Made by a program: the position numbers and the translations under genes. From contig OY756962.1 in NCBI GenBank assembly GCA_963580455.1, positions 24,937,001 to 25,001,000 of the forward strand: a DNA stretch of 64,000 bases. Direction: 5' to 3'. This stretch comes from Euonymus europaeus (Eukaryota > Streptophyta > Magnoliopsida > Celastrales > Celastraceae). The notes beneath the pieces are model-generated. The model made no database searches. It was not told the DNA's origin and worked only from the letters and a program-made list of their open reading frames with translations. Shown one piece after another: positions 21,906-33,959 of the stretch (positions are counted from its first letter, which is position 1; each line of letters starts with the position of its first letter).

Positions 21906-23571
21906 ACAGGGAAAGAATTTTCAACATACTCGACACAACCTGCAAGCAATGAAAATGCTGAAACAACATAACTATTAATCAATAAGATGACGTACCAGTT
22001 GCGATGAACGAGTCCCAACCAGATCCAGCATATGTTCAAAGTCCTTTGCATGAAAATCCTTAAGACAAAAAGGACAGTTTCACATACTTACCTCCTTAAC
22101 TCCCCGCAAATCTGCAACAATTGCTCTTCGTTAGTAATTGACTTCATTGTAGAGCATTCAAGTTGCTAATGTTTTCAGACAAACAAAATTTCATACATAA
22201 CAAAGCTCTAGTACCAGAAGGCTTTACTTCTCATGCAATTATAGGGACGAGCAAGATAACAACATGTCAAAAGTTTCCTTTAGGAAAGAGAAGGATAGCT
22301 AGCTGTATGCCTTGGTCTAATGACAAGGGGAAACAAAGAAAATCAGCAATCCACACTACTATAATAAATAACATGAAACAGACATTGTTTTTCACAAGTT
22401 TCATGGGAGTTACTGTTATTGAATTAAGAGATTCTCATCCAAATGGCAGGACATTTAAGCACAGATAACTGCTCTGACCAAGTTCAGCATACCATGTTAC
22501 TAAAGCGTTGGCCAAGCAAATAACAAAAATGCTTAGTTCTGATTGTGTTCTGCAGATTCTGTCTCCCAAAGTCGCGCAAACTATCTTGTACAGGGCTTGC
22601 TGAATAACTAAACAAGCATTAATGAAAGGGCAAACCCACTGACACAGTAGATAGGTATTGCTCGCTTAGCCTGGTTAAACAATGTCAGAACGCTTGCCAA
22701 ACTCCCAAAAATTTGTCGCCGTACTGTATTTCATTATTTACGGGTGAACATGTGACTCTGTGGTAGACTTACACGGGTGCGACCTAGAGATTATATGTTC
22801 AATTCCTAAAAATAGTGTCTCCACATTATGCTTGCATATATACTGTATGTTCCCGATCCTGCCTACTACATGAGCTTTGTACAAGTGAGTTGTTTAACAA
22901 ACCTTATTAAGTTATTTAAAACCAACTCCAAAGTGATCTCAAGGTCCAAGATCATTCAAATAAAGGAAATGCCTAATAGAACTTTTAGATCTTAAACGGA
23001 GATAGAAGAGACATGCACATACCCAGAGTGGATACAAGATGAGAAAGTTTACTGGAGTTTCATAAATACTTCTTTCCCCAGGGAAAAAATTATATTAACT
23101 CCATACAAATCATAAATGGTTCAAGCTTCTTAGGACACAAAACAGATTATATACATTGAACTGCACCCCTAAGAAATATATTAAATTGATGATCCCGATA
23201 TATTGAACCAAACATACAAAAATTTGATGATCCTCGTCTCTCATTGGCCGCAGATTTGTACCTGATGAATAACTAGGATCAGTTTCCTTTCAGTCCTAAG
23301 CCATTTCCACCATCTGGTAATACAATCACTGCCATGATTTTATCAAATAAAGGAAATGAAAAAGGAACTTGTCGACCAAAAGCCACACCCACTATAATCT
23401 GGAACAAAAAGGTCGATCAAAATAAGAGAATGGAAGTACCTGTGAAAGCAATGAAAACAAGACACTTTCACAAATTGAAATTAAGGTTTTGCATTGCTCA
23501 TCTTCAGACACCAAACACGATAGACAATTTCCATCTGGATGATTCATGGCTGTGAGCTTCTCCACTGCTGC
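21788..23571 (-). pseudogene. Unassigned minus-strand locus with exon-like blocks
   Basis: Several blocks have consensus splice borders on the minus strand: 23571-23440 (44 open codons, AG before and GT after), 22599-22493, 22111-22092 (20 nt), 22058-21996 (63 nt, open) and 21939 to a stop. Translating the blocks in the obvious phases does not give one continuous frame, because stops appear at junctions. No family was recognised. It could be a decayed gene, a 3' fragment of one, or a spliced non-coding RNA. The block order and borders are inferred by eye. Confidence 0.25.
22748..22890 (+). mobile_element. SINE-like fragment (Au-SINE resemblance)
   Basis: The stretch tgactctgtggtagac, then acacgggtgcgacctagag, then tatgttcaattcc resembles the tRNA-derived head of plant Au SINEs, with a B-box-like gttcaattcc. 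It is followed by a diverged body ending in gatcctgcctactacatgagctttgtac. The copy is degenerate and no target duplication was found. Confidence 0.45.
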
Positions 23572-24466
23572 CTAGAAATAAATCTCAATTAGATGAGAAG
23601 GGGAAGAATCAAGCACCGCGTAATCATCTCCATACACTGCTTATAATTCTATCAATACGTCTTCTTCTTCTTTCCTATTAATTTGGAGAAACCCTTTCTA
23701 AGCATTGTCGTTTGTTTTGCGACCCCTAAGTGGTACGAGTGTAAATAATTGAGAATTAAGTTCTCAAAACGTAACTTCATGTTTTCGTTGTCCGTAGAGA
23801 TAATAAATAAATATAAAAGAATAATAATAATTTAGATAAAATACAAAATAAATAATTGTGGATTAGTAAATTAGTAATTTTTTTATTTATCATAAAAAAA
23901 AGGACTATAATATGAGACAAATTAAAATAGAAAGTTAGCCCAGCAAATATGATCGGAGGAAGTATAATGGATCGAGTACTGAATAATGTATGATAATGTA
24001 TATTTTTGTTGATATAAATATATTTAGAAATGTGTTTTGGTAATGCGGATGAATCTATAACTTATATTTTATAAAAAATATGAGATTCAATATTAATTTT
24101 GATGTAATTTTATTGAAGAGTTGATGAAAAATATTTAAAATTTGGAGATTTTGTTGAAAGGCATCTTTTAAAATTATATAAATAAGTATATAATTTGAGT
24201 TTTTTTATAATATATATACAAAATATAAATTTATTTGCTTTGACTATTTAATCACGGTTTCTGTCTCAGTCTCCGTTTCTCTCTCGCGGCTAGGGTTTTT
24301 CTCTCTCTACTGTCGTTTCTTTGCTGTATCTGACGCCGGAAACTGTATTTTAGGATATGTATACACATCTGTGTTTATGGAGGTTTTGATGAGCTAGGGT
24401 TTTTGTTGGTCGCCCGAGGAAGTGAAGTTAGGGGAGTGTCGAAGGGTAATATTGGATTATACGGAT
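23572..24466. other. Intergenic and 5' region of the RGG gene
   Basis: AT-rich until about 24255, then CT-rich leader-like sequence (ctctctcgcggctagggttttt). Two short upstream frames begin at ATGs near 24357 and 24377 and end before the main start, so they could damp translation of the downstream gene (inference). Confidence 0.4.
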
Positions 24467-27400
24467 ATGGCGACCATGAACCCGTTCGATTTGTTGGATG
24501 ATGACGCGGAGGACCCGTCACAGTTAATCGCGGCTCTGCCGCTGAAGGTCGCTGCTGCCACGAAGAAGGAGCTGGGTCAGACCGCTGCGGCTGCTCAGCA
24601 GAACAAGCCCGCTAAGCTTCCATCCAAGCCACTCCATCCAGCTCAAGCTGGTGACTCTTTCTTCATTATGCTTTCTTCTATTTTTGATTTGCATGTTTGT
24701 CTGCTCTTCACGTGTTATCTGTTCGTTATTGTGTGACAGCTTGATAGTCTGTGTGTTGTGTTACTTTGTGTGTAGTTATTGTGATATTGTATTGACTATT
24801 GCCTAAATTCTGATATTGGTTTTGAAAGATATTTGTTTTTATTGTGAATATATGGAATTAAGGGAAAATATTTTTCAATGTCCTCTGAATTGCCTTTTGC
24901 CTTCGTTCTTAGAGGGTACTTCCCTTAAACTCTTAAGGGGGAACCTTTGAAAGAGTCTTCGCTATCTCTTGTGGTTGTTTGCATCGTTTTTTCCCAGTCT
25001 GACAGAATACAGTCTTCTGGTTGAGAATTGCTTCATTATCGTACAAAATATATCTCCTTTTAGTGGGCGGAGTTAGATTTCTGGTTAGAGAAAATTGTTA
25101 CCCGGGAACAACAGATCCGTTTTTTTTGTTGGCATTACTTTTTACTGTTAATAAAGCAAAACAGCTGTTTAAATGATAGTAACCAGATATAAAACTTTAT
25201 TTTCTGCTGTGCTGATAAATAATTAAAATGGAAAATGGGTTTTTTCCTCCAAAACATGAGGAAACACTTGTATTTGTGGTGTGAGTGGTTATGTGTTCAT
25301 AGGATGCTATTGAAACAGAGCAGAGCCAATTTCCTTTTACTGGAAGTACTTGGAAACAGTGACTGTTATTGTGCAGAGGCTAAATTCCTTCGGTTCCCTT
25401 TTCTTTTTGTAAAATGATCGTAAATATATCTGTGATAAGCAGGCAAGTTTTTAGGGTTTTTTCCGCCATTCCTTTTTTCACTCTTCTAATGATAGAGTCC
25501 AGTGTTGTGCATGTGAACATGACTAGACATGATTATATCTGAACTATTTTTTGCATGCCAAATAGTGAGGGAGACAAAGACTGAAGCTGTCCGTGGTGGA
25601 GGTCGTGAAGGTGGACTTGGTTATGGGCGTGGCCGTGGGGGAGGTGGACTTGGTTATGGGCGTGGTCGTGGTGGACGGGGACGTGGATATGATCGGGACT
25701 CTGTCTTCAAGGAGAATTCATACAACAGTGGAGCTCCTACTGGTCAAGGTGCTCCGGAAGATAGAGATCCTGCTAAATCGTCAGAAAGACGTTCCTACAG
25801 TGGACCTCGTGGTCCTCGCCGTGGTGGTTTTGGTAATGGAGAAGTTGGGGATGAGGAGCAGACTCGTGGGCCCTTTGAACGTCATAGTGGCACTGGGCGT
25901 GGGTAAATATTAAGTTTCATAGTTCCTTCTCTTCAATTTTTCCAATAAAAAAAAGAAGGTTTTCTCCTCTTTTTTTTTTTTGTGCCATAATGTAGTTGAT
26001 AGTTTTATTCTTAGCTAGTCTATTTTCCCCTCAAATAGTTCTCTTGTACTATGCTTTTATTCTCCTCTGTTCTGATGTGCAGAAATGGGTTTAAACGTGA
26101 AGGTTCAGGCCGTGGGAACTGGGGAGCTCCAACTGATGAAATTTCTCAGTGAGTGCATAAATTAAAAACCATCTCTTGTATTTGAAAATAATTACCATTA
26201 TTTATATTCTTTTAGAGCACTTTCTTTTTGGTTGAAAGGACTGCCAGAGGTGCTTCATCCTCTTGGTGGGCACCCAAGTGAGCAGAGGCCTTGGGTATGT
26301 TTTCATGTTAAATCAATTGATCAACAGCTTTACATTCTAGATAATAATTTTAAGAGAAAAAGAGACTATAAACCCTAAAGCATGTGGGACACTTGATGTG
26401 TGCTAGTCTGCTGGGGGAAAAGATTGCATATTGGGGACTGCAGCTTGTTTTGGTCTTATAATTGTATAATGCATACTATGTTTGTGTTTGAGTTCAAATT
26501 CATTTATTTTTTTTACATCATGATGATACGGGTTCTTGGCATATTGTGCTTCTACTGTTACCAGGAATATGCTTGTTATATCTGTTAAACTTTTGCTAAT
26601 CTTATATGTAGGGTGACGGAGGAAGTTGCTAATGAGAATGAGAAAATTCCGGGTGATGTGAAGCCTTTAGGGGAGGAAGATACTACTGATTTGAACAAGG
26701 AAGCCCCTGCTAATGAACCTGAAGAAAAAGAACCCGAGGATAAGGTAAATATTTTTCTGTCATCAGGTTATTTCTTTAGTTCACCCAATAATTATAGTTT
26801 GGATTTTTAATTTTTAACGTTGTGCCTTTCATCTTTTTTTCCATGTGAAATTACCTTTGAAAATCTTTATTATGTGAGATTTAGGTCATTATGTCCTGTG
26901 CTGCAACACGATTGAACTTTTTCATTTGTTCTCTAAAGCTGCTGCTCCCACACATCCATGAGGAATCTCTCTGTTCTTGGATTGTGAAACTTAAGAACTT
27001 ATGGTTTGGGGTGGCAGGCATTTTTCTTCTTCTTCTTTCATTTTTTGGTTTTTGTTCATATGAACAGCCTCTTACTCTATTATCAGGTTACACGATTTAT
27101 ATTTTATGATAAAAAAAAACCCTCTATGCTAGTTCCACATGAATTTCACTTTCATACTACAGGGTCTATGGTTCTGTTGTGCTCAATTTATGTATTTTTA
27201 TGAAATTGATGAATTAGTGGAAATTAAATTGGTCCTAAATATAGGAGATGACTCTTGAGGAGTACGAAAAGATCTTGGAGGAGAAGAGAAAAGCACTCCA
27301 GGCGCTTAAGACTGAGGAGAGAAGGGTTGATGTCAAAGAGTTTGAATCCATGCAACAGCTTTCAAACAAGAAGAGCAGTGATGATGTTTTTATCAAATTG

Positions 27401-28780
27401 GTGAGAACCATTGTGCATTTCCAAAATTCATTTACCTTCTAATATATTGATCTAAATATGTGTATTTGCATTAATTTTTCTTTTAGGGATCTGAGAAGGA
27501 CAAACGCAAAGAAGCTGAGAAGGATGAGAAAGTGAAAAAGGTACTACTGTCCATTATATGAAGTCCATATCATCAATGTTATGGTGCCTCCGATTTTAGG
27601 AAACCAATTTTTTGTTATTGATTTACCGATATTTCCTTTCTTCTGATGTGAAAATGCAGGTCTTTGGATCATATTATTGTCCATTCTTTTATATTATCGA
27701 TGGTTATCCTGCCTATCTCCCATTCCTTATTTATTCATTTGTTGACTTGATTGGCCTGTTGGCTGCTTGGCTTTCTAAGAATGTTTTGCATCTAACATTT
27801 GTCTTCCTGTGTGGTTGAGATCTTTTGAAAATAGCTATAATAGGATTCTGCTTTGAACACTCTTTAACCCATTCTCTTGCTTGTGGTCTATTCTTTACAT
27901 TTGCATTTACTATCCTAGATTCCTATTGCTGACCTAATAATGGTTAAGTTGCTTATTAATGATTCCTATTACTGACCTAATAATGGTAAAGTTACTTATT
28001 AAACGTTCTTCGTTGGATTAACATAGGCTTTGCATGCTCAAACCATGGAAACAGGCAACTTGCAATATGAGGCAAGCTGCTTACGTCTGTCTTTCATAGA
28101 CTTTTCAACCTGTGCAGAAGTCGTGCCCAATGGACTTGTTGATTTCTTTAGCAAAAAGAATAAAAAGAAGAGAATACCTTCAGTCTCCCCAATTCTTGTC
28201 CTTGAACATTGCTAACAAAATTTACATTCCACCTTGGACCTTGATTATATCTCCCATTAGAAAAAGCTCCGGCAAAAAAATTAAGGGGGAATCTGCACTG
28301 TTTGGCATGCGAATATGGAATGTTGCTTCCTTTCTCTCTTTAGTAGATGTTGGAGAGATTTCAGTTCTACAGACCCATATCTTATCATAACTTAGAACAC
28401 ATTTACTCAAAACTGGCCCATGAAGAAGGTAGGTATAGAAATCTTCTTCTTTACTGATTTCCTTCGACTGTAGCCTTGTCTTTGACTATATTTAAATTGT
28501 TCTTTGGATTTCAAAAAAATTCTCAGTTTATAGGTCTTGATTTCATGTAATTCAACACTTTTCCACTTCTGAATGATTGTGTTTTCTGGTTTGGTATTAG
28601 TCTGTGAGCATCAATGAATTCTTGAAGCCTGCTGAAGGGGAGAGGTACCATGGCTCAGGCGGCAGGGGCCGTGGACGTGGGCGTGGTTCTAGAGGATCCA
28701 GTGCAAGAGATGGGACGAGCAATGTGCGAGCCCCTGCCATTGAAGATCCTGGGCAGTTCCCAACGTTGGGTGGAAAGTGA
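24467..28780 (+). CDS. RGG-repeat RNA-binding protein (Stm1/HABP4-SERBP1 family, RGGA-like)
   Basis: Seven exons by splice consensus: 24467-24650, 25566-25902, 26083-26148, 26612-26744, 27245-27400, 27487-27540 and 28601-28780. All phases join to give 369 residues. The N-terminus MATMNPFDLLDDD is the Stm1-like start of plant RGGA-RGGC proteins. Exon 2 encodes Arg/Gly repeats (GRGRGG, YGRGRGG). Exons 4-5 carry an acidic stretch and the HABP4/PAI-RBP1 helix (MTLEEYEKILEEKRKALQ). Exon 7 has a second RGG cluster (GGRGRGRGRG) and the conserved end FPTLGGK. The family binds RNA and ribosomes; RGGA affects salt and drought responses in Arabidopsis. Length matches the family (about 355-370). It acts in the cytoplasm and nucleus. 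The intron before the last exon is over 1 kb. Confidence 0.9.
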
Positions 28781-29494
28781 CCCAATCTTAGTGCTTTTTT
28801 TTCAATTTTGTTTATTCCCCCTTTTTTTGGAGAGGAAGCTACTATAATAACGTGGACTCATGTTAGAAAATATTTCTTCTTTATTAGCATCTTTTAGCGT
28901 GAATGCTTCGATGGATGCTAATGTTATAGTTTGTTGAAGCTTACGTAGAATCGTTAGAGGCGAATCGTGTAATTGTCCTTGTGCAGTTGTGCCTACAATA
29001 ACCGGACTGTCAATGTTGTGGATGCATTTGCATATCCTTGGTGGTAGTGATGAGAAAGTTTTGTCCAATCCGAATAAGTGATTTGTTTGATTGGAAATGA
29101 ATCAAGTTTGTCTTCGGATTTTGTCTAGTTTAAAATCGAGTTGAGGTCAAACACAAATTTTTATTTGATTAATTTGTTTGGGTCTTACTCTGAATTGAAT
29201 TATTATTTGAATTATATCTCCCAAAAAAAATACCTAATACAAAGAAGCAGACGTGGCTTTCGCAGCAAGGCAGGCGAATTCTAGAATTCTAATGTGAACC
29301 TGCATGAAATCAAATGGAACATCACAATAAGAAAATGCATCAGGTGTGAAATAGATGGCATAAAGGAGAAGACGTTGAAATGGGGGAACAACCCCAATTA
29401 CCTGTGAGAGAAATTGAGATGCAAATTAGATTGAAGATGGATGTGCAAACACAGAAGAACAAAATTAGAAGAAACCCGAAAATGAGATCAATTG

Positions 29495-29692
29495 TGTGTT
29501 GATAAGATAGAAGTGTAATGTATTATTTAAGTAATTATTATCCACCTATGGGTAACTATTACATCTAAAATATGAAGAAAATTATCTAAAAAAATTATCC
29601 GGATAAATAATAAACATGCCTATCAAATATGAATATTTGTTTATTCATATATTTTTAATTACTCTTGTAATCATTACTCCTCTATCAAACAT
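29495..29692. mobile_element. MITE-like repeat, copy A
   Basis: About 200 bp with inverted ends. The left end is GTGTTGATAAGATAGAAGTG and the right end, inverted, is ATGTTTGATAGAGGAGTAAT. The middle aligns with copy B (attattatccac, taactattacatctaaaatat). No clear target duplication was identified. Confidence 0.5.
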
Positions 29693-30276
29693 ATGAGAAT
29701 AACTAAATGAAATAAAACATAGATAATAAATTAAGAAAATGTTATTACAATTCAACTCTTAGCGGTGATTCAAAGAATTTTTATATGTAGAGATGCTTCA
29801 GCCAGCCCAAACATTTTATGGACTTTTGTTTCACCCTATTCCGCTGGATGAACGTTATTGACATCCTACAGTTTTTCAAGTTGATCCTATTAAAATTCAA
29901 AACCTCTCATCTTTAAGTTTAAACACCCCTCATATTTCCATCACTTTTATCCCACCCTCCTCCTTCCTTCCTTCCTTCTCCCCTATTTCCTCTTCACTCT
30001 CTAAAACCCTAGATGCTAGATCTCTCTGAGGTGGACGAATTACCTCCATCCTGAACCACATGCAATTCTCGGATGCAGAAGAGCAAACTATAGTCAAGCT
30101 TGTGCACCAATCTTTCTCACCGTGTTCCCCATTTGGGCTACGAACAAGGATTTGATTGGGCAGCGTATCAAACCCCCTCGGGCCAGTTCTGCGCACTCCT
30201 CTTGCGTGCCTTTTCATGCATAGGGCTGTCGCAGATGTTACCAACTCTTGCGTGCCTTTTCAGCGTATCAAACTAC

Positions 30277-30489
30277 GTGTTTGATAAAAGGATAATAAAT
30301 AAGAGTGTGATGTATTATTAAAATAATCATTATCCACTTATTTTCATGGATAATTATTACACCTAAAATATTAAAAAAATTATTCAAAAAGATTATTCAA
30401 ATAAATAATATATATGCATACTAAACATAATATTTATTTATCCATTTATTTTCAATTATTTTTATAATCATCACACCCTATAAAACATA
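30277..30489. mobile_element. MITE-like repeat, copy B
   Basis: Same orientation and family as copy A, diverged. The left end is GTGTTTGATAAAAGG and the right end, inverted, is ATGTTTTATAGGGTGTGATG. The inner arms gagtgtgatg and ggtgtgatg are also inverted. It lies 178 bp before the MAGO start codon, so it may form part of that promoter (inference). Confidence 0.5.
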
Positions 30490-30666
30490 AATATAATATT
30501 TTTAAAAGTGTAATATATTTAATGAAAAATAGAGTACAACTAGAGTTCATCGTTCAGCTGTCAGGCTTCAAGCCCACTTTTTTGGGCCTCAAAGGGTTTT
30601 ACGGGCTATTAAATGTCTGTGTACATAGCAAGGGCTCTATTGAATAATTTCGCACAGAGAGAGAGA

Positions 30667-33369
30667 ATGGCAGCAGAGGACGATAACGGAGAATTCTACC
30701 TGAGATACTACGTAGGGCACAAGGGGAAGTTCGGGCACGAGTTCTTGGAGTTTGAGTTCAGGCCCGATGGAAAGCTCCGGTATGCCAACAATTCTAACTA
30801 CAAGAACGATACAATGATCCGGAAGGAGGTCTTCCTCAGCGCCGCCGTTCTCAAGGAGTGCCGCCGTATTATCGCCGAAAGTGAGGTAGGTATTTCTGTC
30901 CCTGAAGATTTTTTCTATATTTTACGGTTTTTCAGTTTGTTTGATGGTTATCACTGCTGAAATGCAGATTATGAGGGAAGACGACAACAACTGGCCAGAG
31001 CCGGACCGGGTGGGGAGGCAAGAACTGGAAATTGTGATGGGGAACGAGCATATCTCCTTCACTACTTCCAAGATTGGCTCGCTTGTTGATGTTCAGAGTA
31101 GCAACGATCCTGAGGGCCTTAGAATTTTCTATTATCTTGTTCAGGTTAGCTTTGTATGAACTCTTCTTCATTTCCGTTTGTGGTTTCTTGCTTTGTATCA
31201 CCTATGGCGCGAGTCTGTGTTATTTAGAGAATATGTGTGAAAACGCCCATATGTGATGATAGTTCGCTTCTTGATTATATGAAATTGATGCTAGTATATA
31301 ATCTATATGACATGAAAATAATTTTAACATTCATGAGCAAGAAATGAATTGTTGTACAGAATCTTATTCTGTTTGCCCTCAAAAAGAACTTTTATTTCTT
31401 TGAATACCATGAAGTTGATAAGAGGTTTACTTGAATTTAATTCCCTTTCACTTTCCTTGTACTAGTTTATATGAATTTTTGGTAAATATGAAGGAATCTT
31501 AAAGAGATTAGGCTAATGAAGTTATTATTACTGACTTATTGGGGATCATGAGGAATATGATATAATTGTTGCCGTTAGAACTGCTTGCATGATACCTTTA
31601 CCACCTAGGTTTGTGGGTAAGGTTTTTTATACATCCATTGTGTTTGGAGCCTTTCAGTCGACATGTTTACTTGTTCAAGCAGAGACGGTTGAATAAGAAT
31701 TTGACTTGATAATATGATATGCAATCAATGAAATTCAACTAGCAAATGCTTAAAGAATAATGATTGTGTCACAATAGGCATTTCTTAGGTAATTGTTGGG
31801 AACTACTCTGACACTCTATATTTGTATAAATAGTGTTATGTAACATCTTTGAATTAGATTAAGTTGACCAGAATTGTATTTTGCAAATAATTTGAATGTG
31901 ATCCTTCTCACGAAATTGGTAAGAGTATGAAATGACTTCATATAAATAAAAGTCTCATGAATGTTTACAAAATATTCTTGGATCATCTAATTGTAATACT
32001 ACAAAGTCCTCAAATGCCTTTGAGTTCATTTGCTTTGGTTGGCAGATTGTTATTCTGAATAATAGAGGGTTATCTTGGCTACATTTTGAAAAGACAAAAT
32101 TTTATTAAAAACACCAAGACAGTGTTACAACAGGTTACATTTCTTCAAAATGAAGATTTTGACATTACAATCACTCTCAACAGTACCCACAACCCATGAA
32201 TAAAGAGTACTAAACCATCTACTCTCAAGAGCATCAATAGACTGTTCCCTTCCCTCAAACATCCTCCTATTCCGTTCTAACCAAACAATCCTACATGTAA
32301 CAATCAGAATTAAAGGAAACAATTTGTTATGATTGGACGACCCAAAAAATCGAAAAGCCACCAATTCAAGCTCCAAGCCCCCCGCAGATACCCATTGAAT
32401 TCCCATCAGCCGATGTTGGCTACATTCTGTTAACACTATTTGTGTTGTGGTCTGCACTTGGCAAGTTGTGGTCTCAGTGTATGAGCTGAGGAAAAGCCAG
32501 AAAAGCTGTGACATGTTGGATGGTTTTACATAATGTAAAAGAAAAGTTTTTGGTTTAACTTGTTGGTATGACAAAATATACATGAGACTACACTAGTTCT
32601 TAAGGTGCTGACAGGTTGAGGACTAGTCTTTTTTCCCCTGTGCAAAGTTGGGTGTTATTATGATGTTGGTTTGTTAATTTTTAAGTTTAAATCAACTGAA
32701 CAAAAATGATGGTAATTGCTTATAAAAACTAAAATGCATATAATCCCTGACCAGTTACAGAATTGTGGGGGCTATGTTCTGAATAGTTTTGGGATAAACT
32801 AATTGCATCCAAAGCCATGTTGCATGCATTTTTCATTATGTAAGAGTTCTAAGTGGTTCTATATTGATCGGGTAAATTCGAGTCTACAGTAGGCACCTCT
32901 TAAGGGCGACCTTACTGCTGCTTAGAGCCAACATTAAATCACTGTCGGTTAAATTCATTTCTACATTTTCTAATTCATTTCATGATTGAGACTAAAACCC
33001 TGCCCTCAGAAAAAGAGAGAATATTTATATTGTTTGGTGTTATCTTGTTTAGATGGGATGTTTATCGTGATGCCAAAAGTTCACTGCCATCTGGATGAAG
33101 GTGGTCTGTGTATCTTTCTCATTTTTTGGGTTAATTCGGCATACATTTTAAATCCTTTTAAGTGGAACAACTTTTGCTCAGTTTTTTTTTGTTCTTTTAT
33201 TTGGCTTTATGCAATGACCTTTTGGTAGTTTTTCAAGGTTTCCATTATCATACCTCTTTTCTTCACACTTTCTTACCCAGATTGTTATTGGCCTTTGATG
33301 TGGTTGCAGGATTTGAAGTGCTTTGTTTTTTCACTCATCTCCCTTCACTTCAAGATCAAGCCTATCTAA
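30667..33369 (+). CDS. MAGO: MAGO NASHI homologue, exon junction complex core
   Basis: Three exons: 30667-30885, 30968-31144 and 33310-33369, all phase-0 joins, giving 151 residues, the usual length. MAGO pairs with Y14/RBM8A to lock eIF4A3 onto spliced mRNA near exon junctions in the nucleus. It then travels with the mRNA to the cytoplasm. The protein is almost entirely the conserved domain: [20 protein letters not shown] at residues 10-29, then [34 protein letters not shown] text at the exon 1/2 join, and the end HFKIKPI. The last exon encodes only 19 residues after a 2.2-kb intron that contains a LINE fragment (32089-32415). The start ATG follows a GA-rich leader and gives the expected [10 protein letters not shown]. 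Identification is firm. Confidence 0.95.
32089..32415 (-). mobile_element. 5'-truncated LINE in MAGO intron 2, 14-bp TSD
   Basis: The minus strand encodes [20 protein letters not shown], which resembles the extreme C-terminal end of plant L1-type LINE reverse transcriptases. The stretch is flanked by near-identical 14-bp duplications: TTGGCTACATTTTG at 32075-32088 and TTGGCTACATTCTG at 32416-32429. The inserted piece is about 327 bp, so it is heavily 5' truncated. Its 3' end (aataaaattttgtctttt on the minus strand) lies at the left and a poly-A tail is no longer visible. It lies antisense to MAGO and away from the splice sites. Confidence 0.8.
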
Positions 33370-33959
33370 AGAGGAAACCATTTCCTGCTCTACAATGTGC
33401 ATCCAAAGCTGTTGGGTTTCTTTCATTTACGCTATTTTACATGCAGATTTTGCCATTTGAGAGTTGCCTTAATTAGACGAGCAATCTTTGCTTGTGTATG
33501 GATGTGATTATTTGTATTTGTAAACATTTGATGAGATTGGGCACTCGTTAATTTGACCGCAACGACTTAAATTTCCTTTGTAGGATTGGATTCTATGGAT
33601 AAAGCTTCGGATAGCATAAAATTGTATTTTAATGATGATATTATCAGGTGTGTTTGAATGATATTTTAAAATGCATAATTTCATACAAAATAAGTTCTAA
33701 TACGTTTGTAACAAAAGAGTATTATTCTGTCTAATAACAAACTAAATATGATTAAATTATAAAATAGTTTATACAATCATATTAACTTATGTATTAGATG
33801 GTAATAGTAACATTATACTATCCTAGACCGAATCCCAAACCAAGATAAGTATTAGCTTGTCATACTCGTGAACATCAATTGCATGAGGCTTGATTGTATG
33901 AACAAACATACAAGCAATAGTTGTTCTTGACCCTATTAACTGATGTTCCAGAGTTTAAC

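Larger units (their letters stand above)
28781..30666. other. Intergenic between the RGG gene and MAGO NASHI, with a MITE pair
   Basis: Contains the 3' region of the RGG gene, two related MITE-like repeats (29495-29692, 30277-30489) and the MAGO promoter. Near 30541-30605 are aagccca and tttgggcct strings, matching plant site II (TGGGCY) elements common in promoters of highly expressed housekeeping genes. A small duplication repeats cttgcgtgccttttca (around 30200 and 30248). Confidence 0.45.

Noticed and set aside
25593..25913. 106-codon Val-rich frame over the RGG exon
   Set aside because: Frame-shifted reading of the Arg/Gly repeat (GTG/GTC instead of CGT/GGT codons). The RGG frame continues across seven consistent splice joins.
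28597..28785. Minus-strand Pro/Leu-rich frame opposite the last exon of the RGG gene
   Set aside because: Reverse complement of the second Arg/Gly cluster, with no independent support.
32125..32583. 152-codon minus-strand frame in the MAGO intron as a host gene
   Set aside because: Its C-terminal half is a LINE reverse-transcriptase tail bounded by a target duplication. The N-terminal part lies outside the insertion and is random intron sequence.
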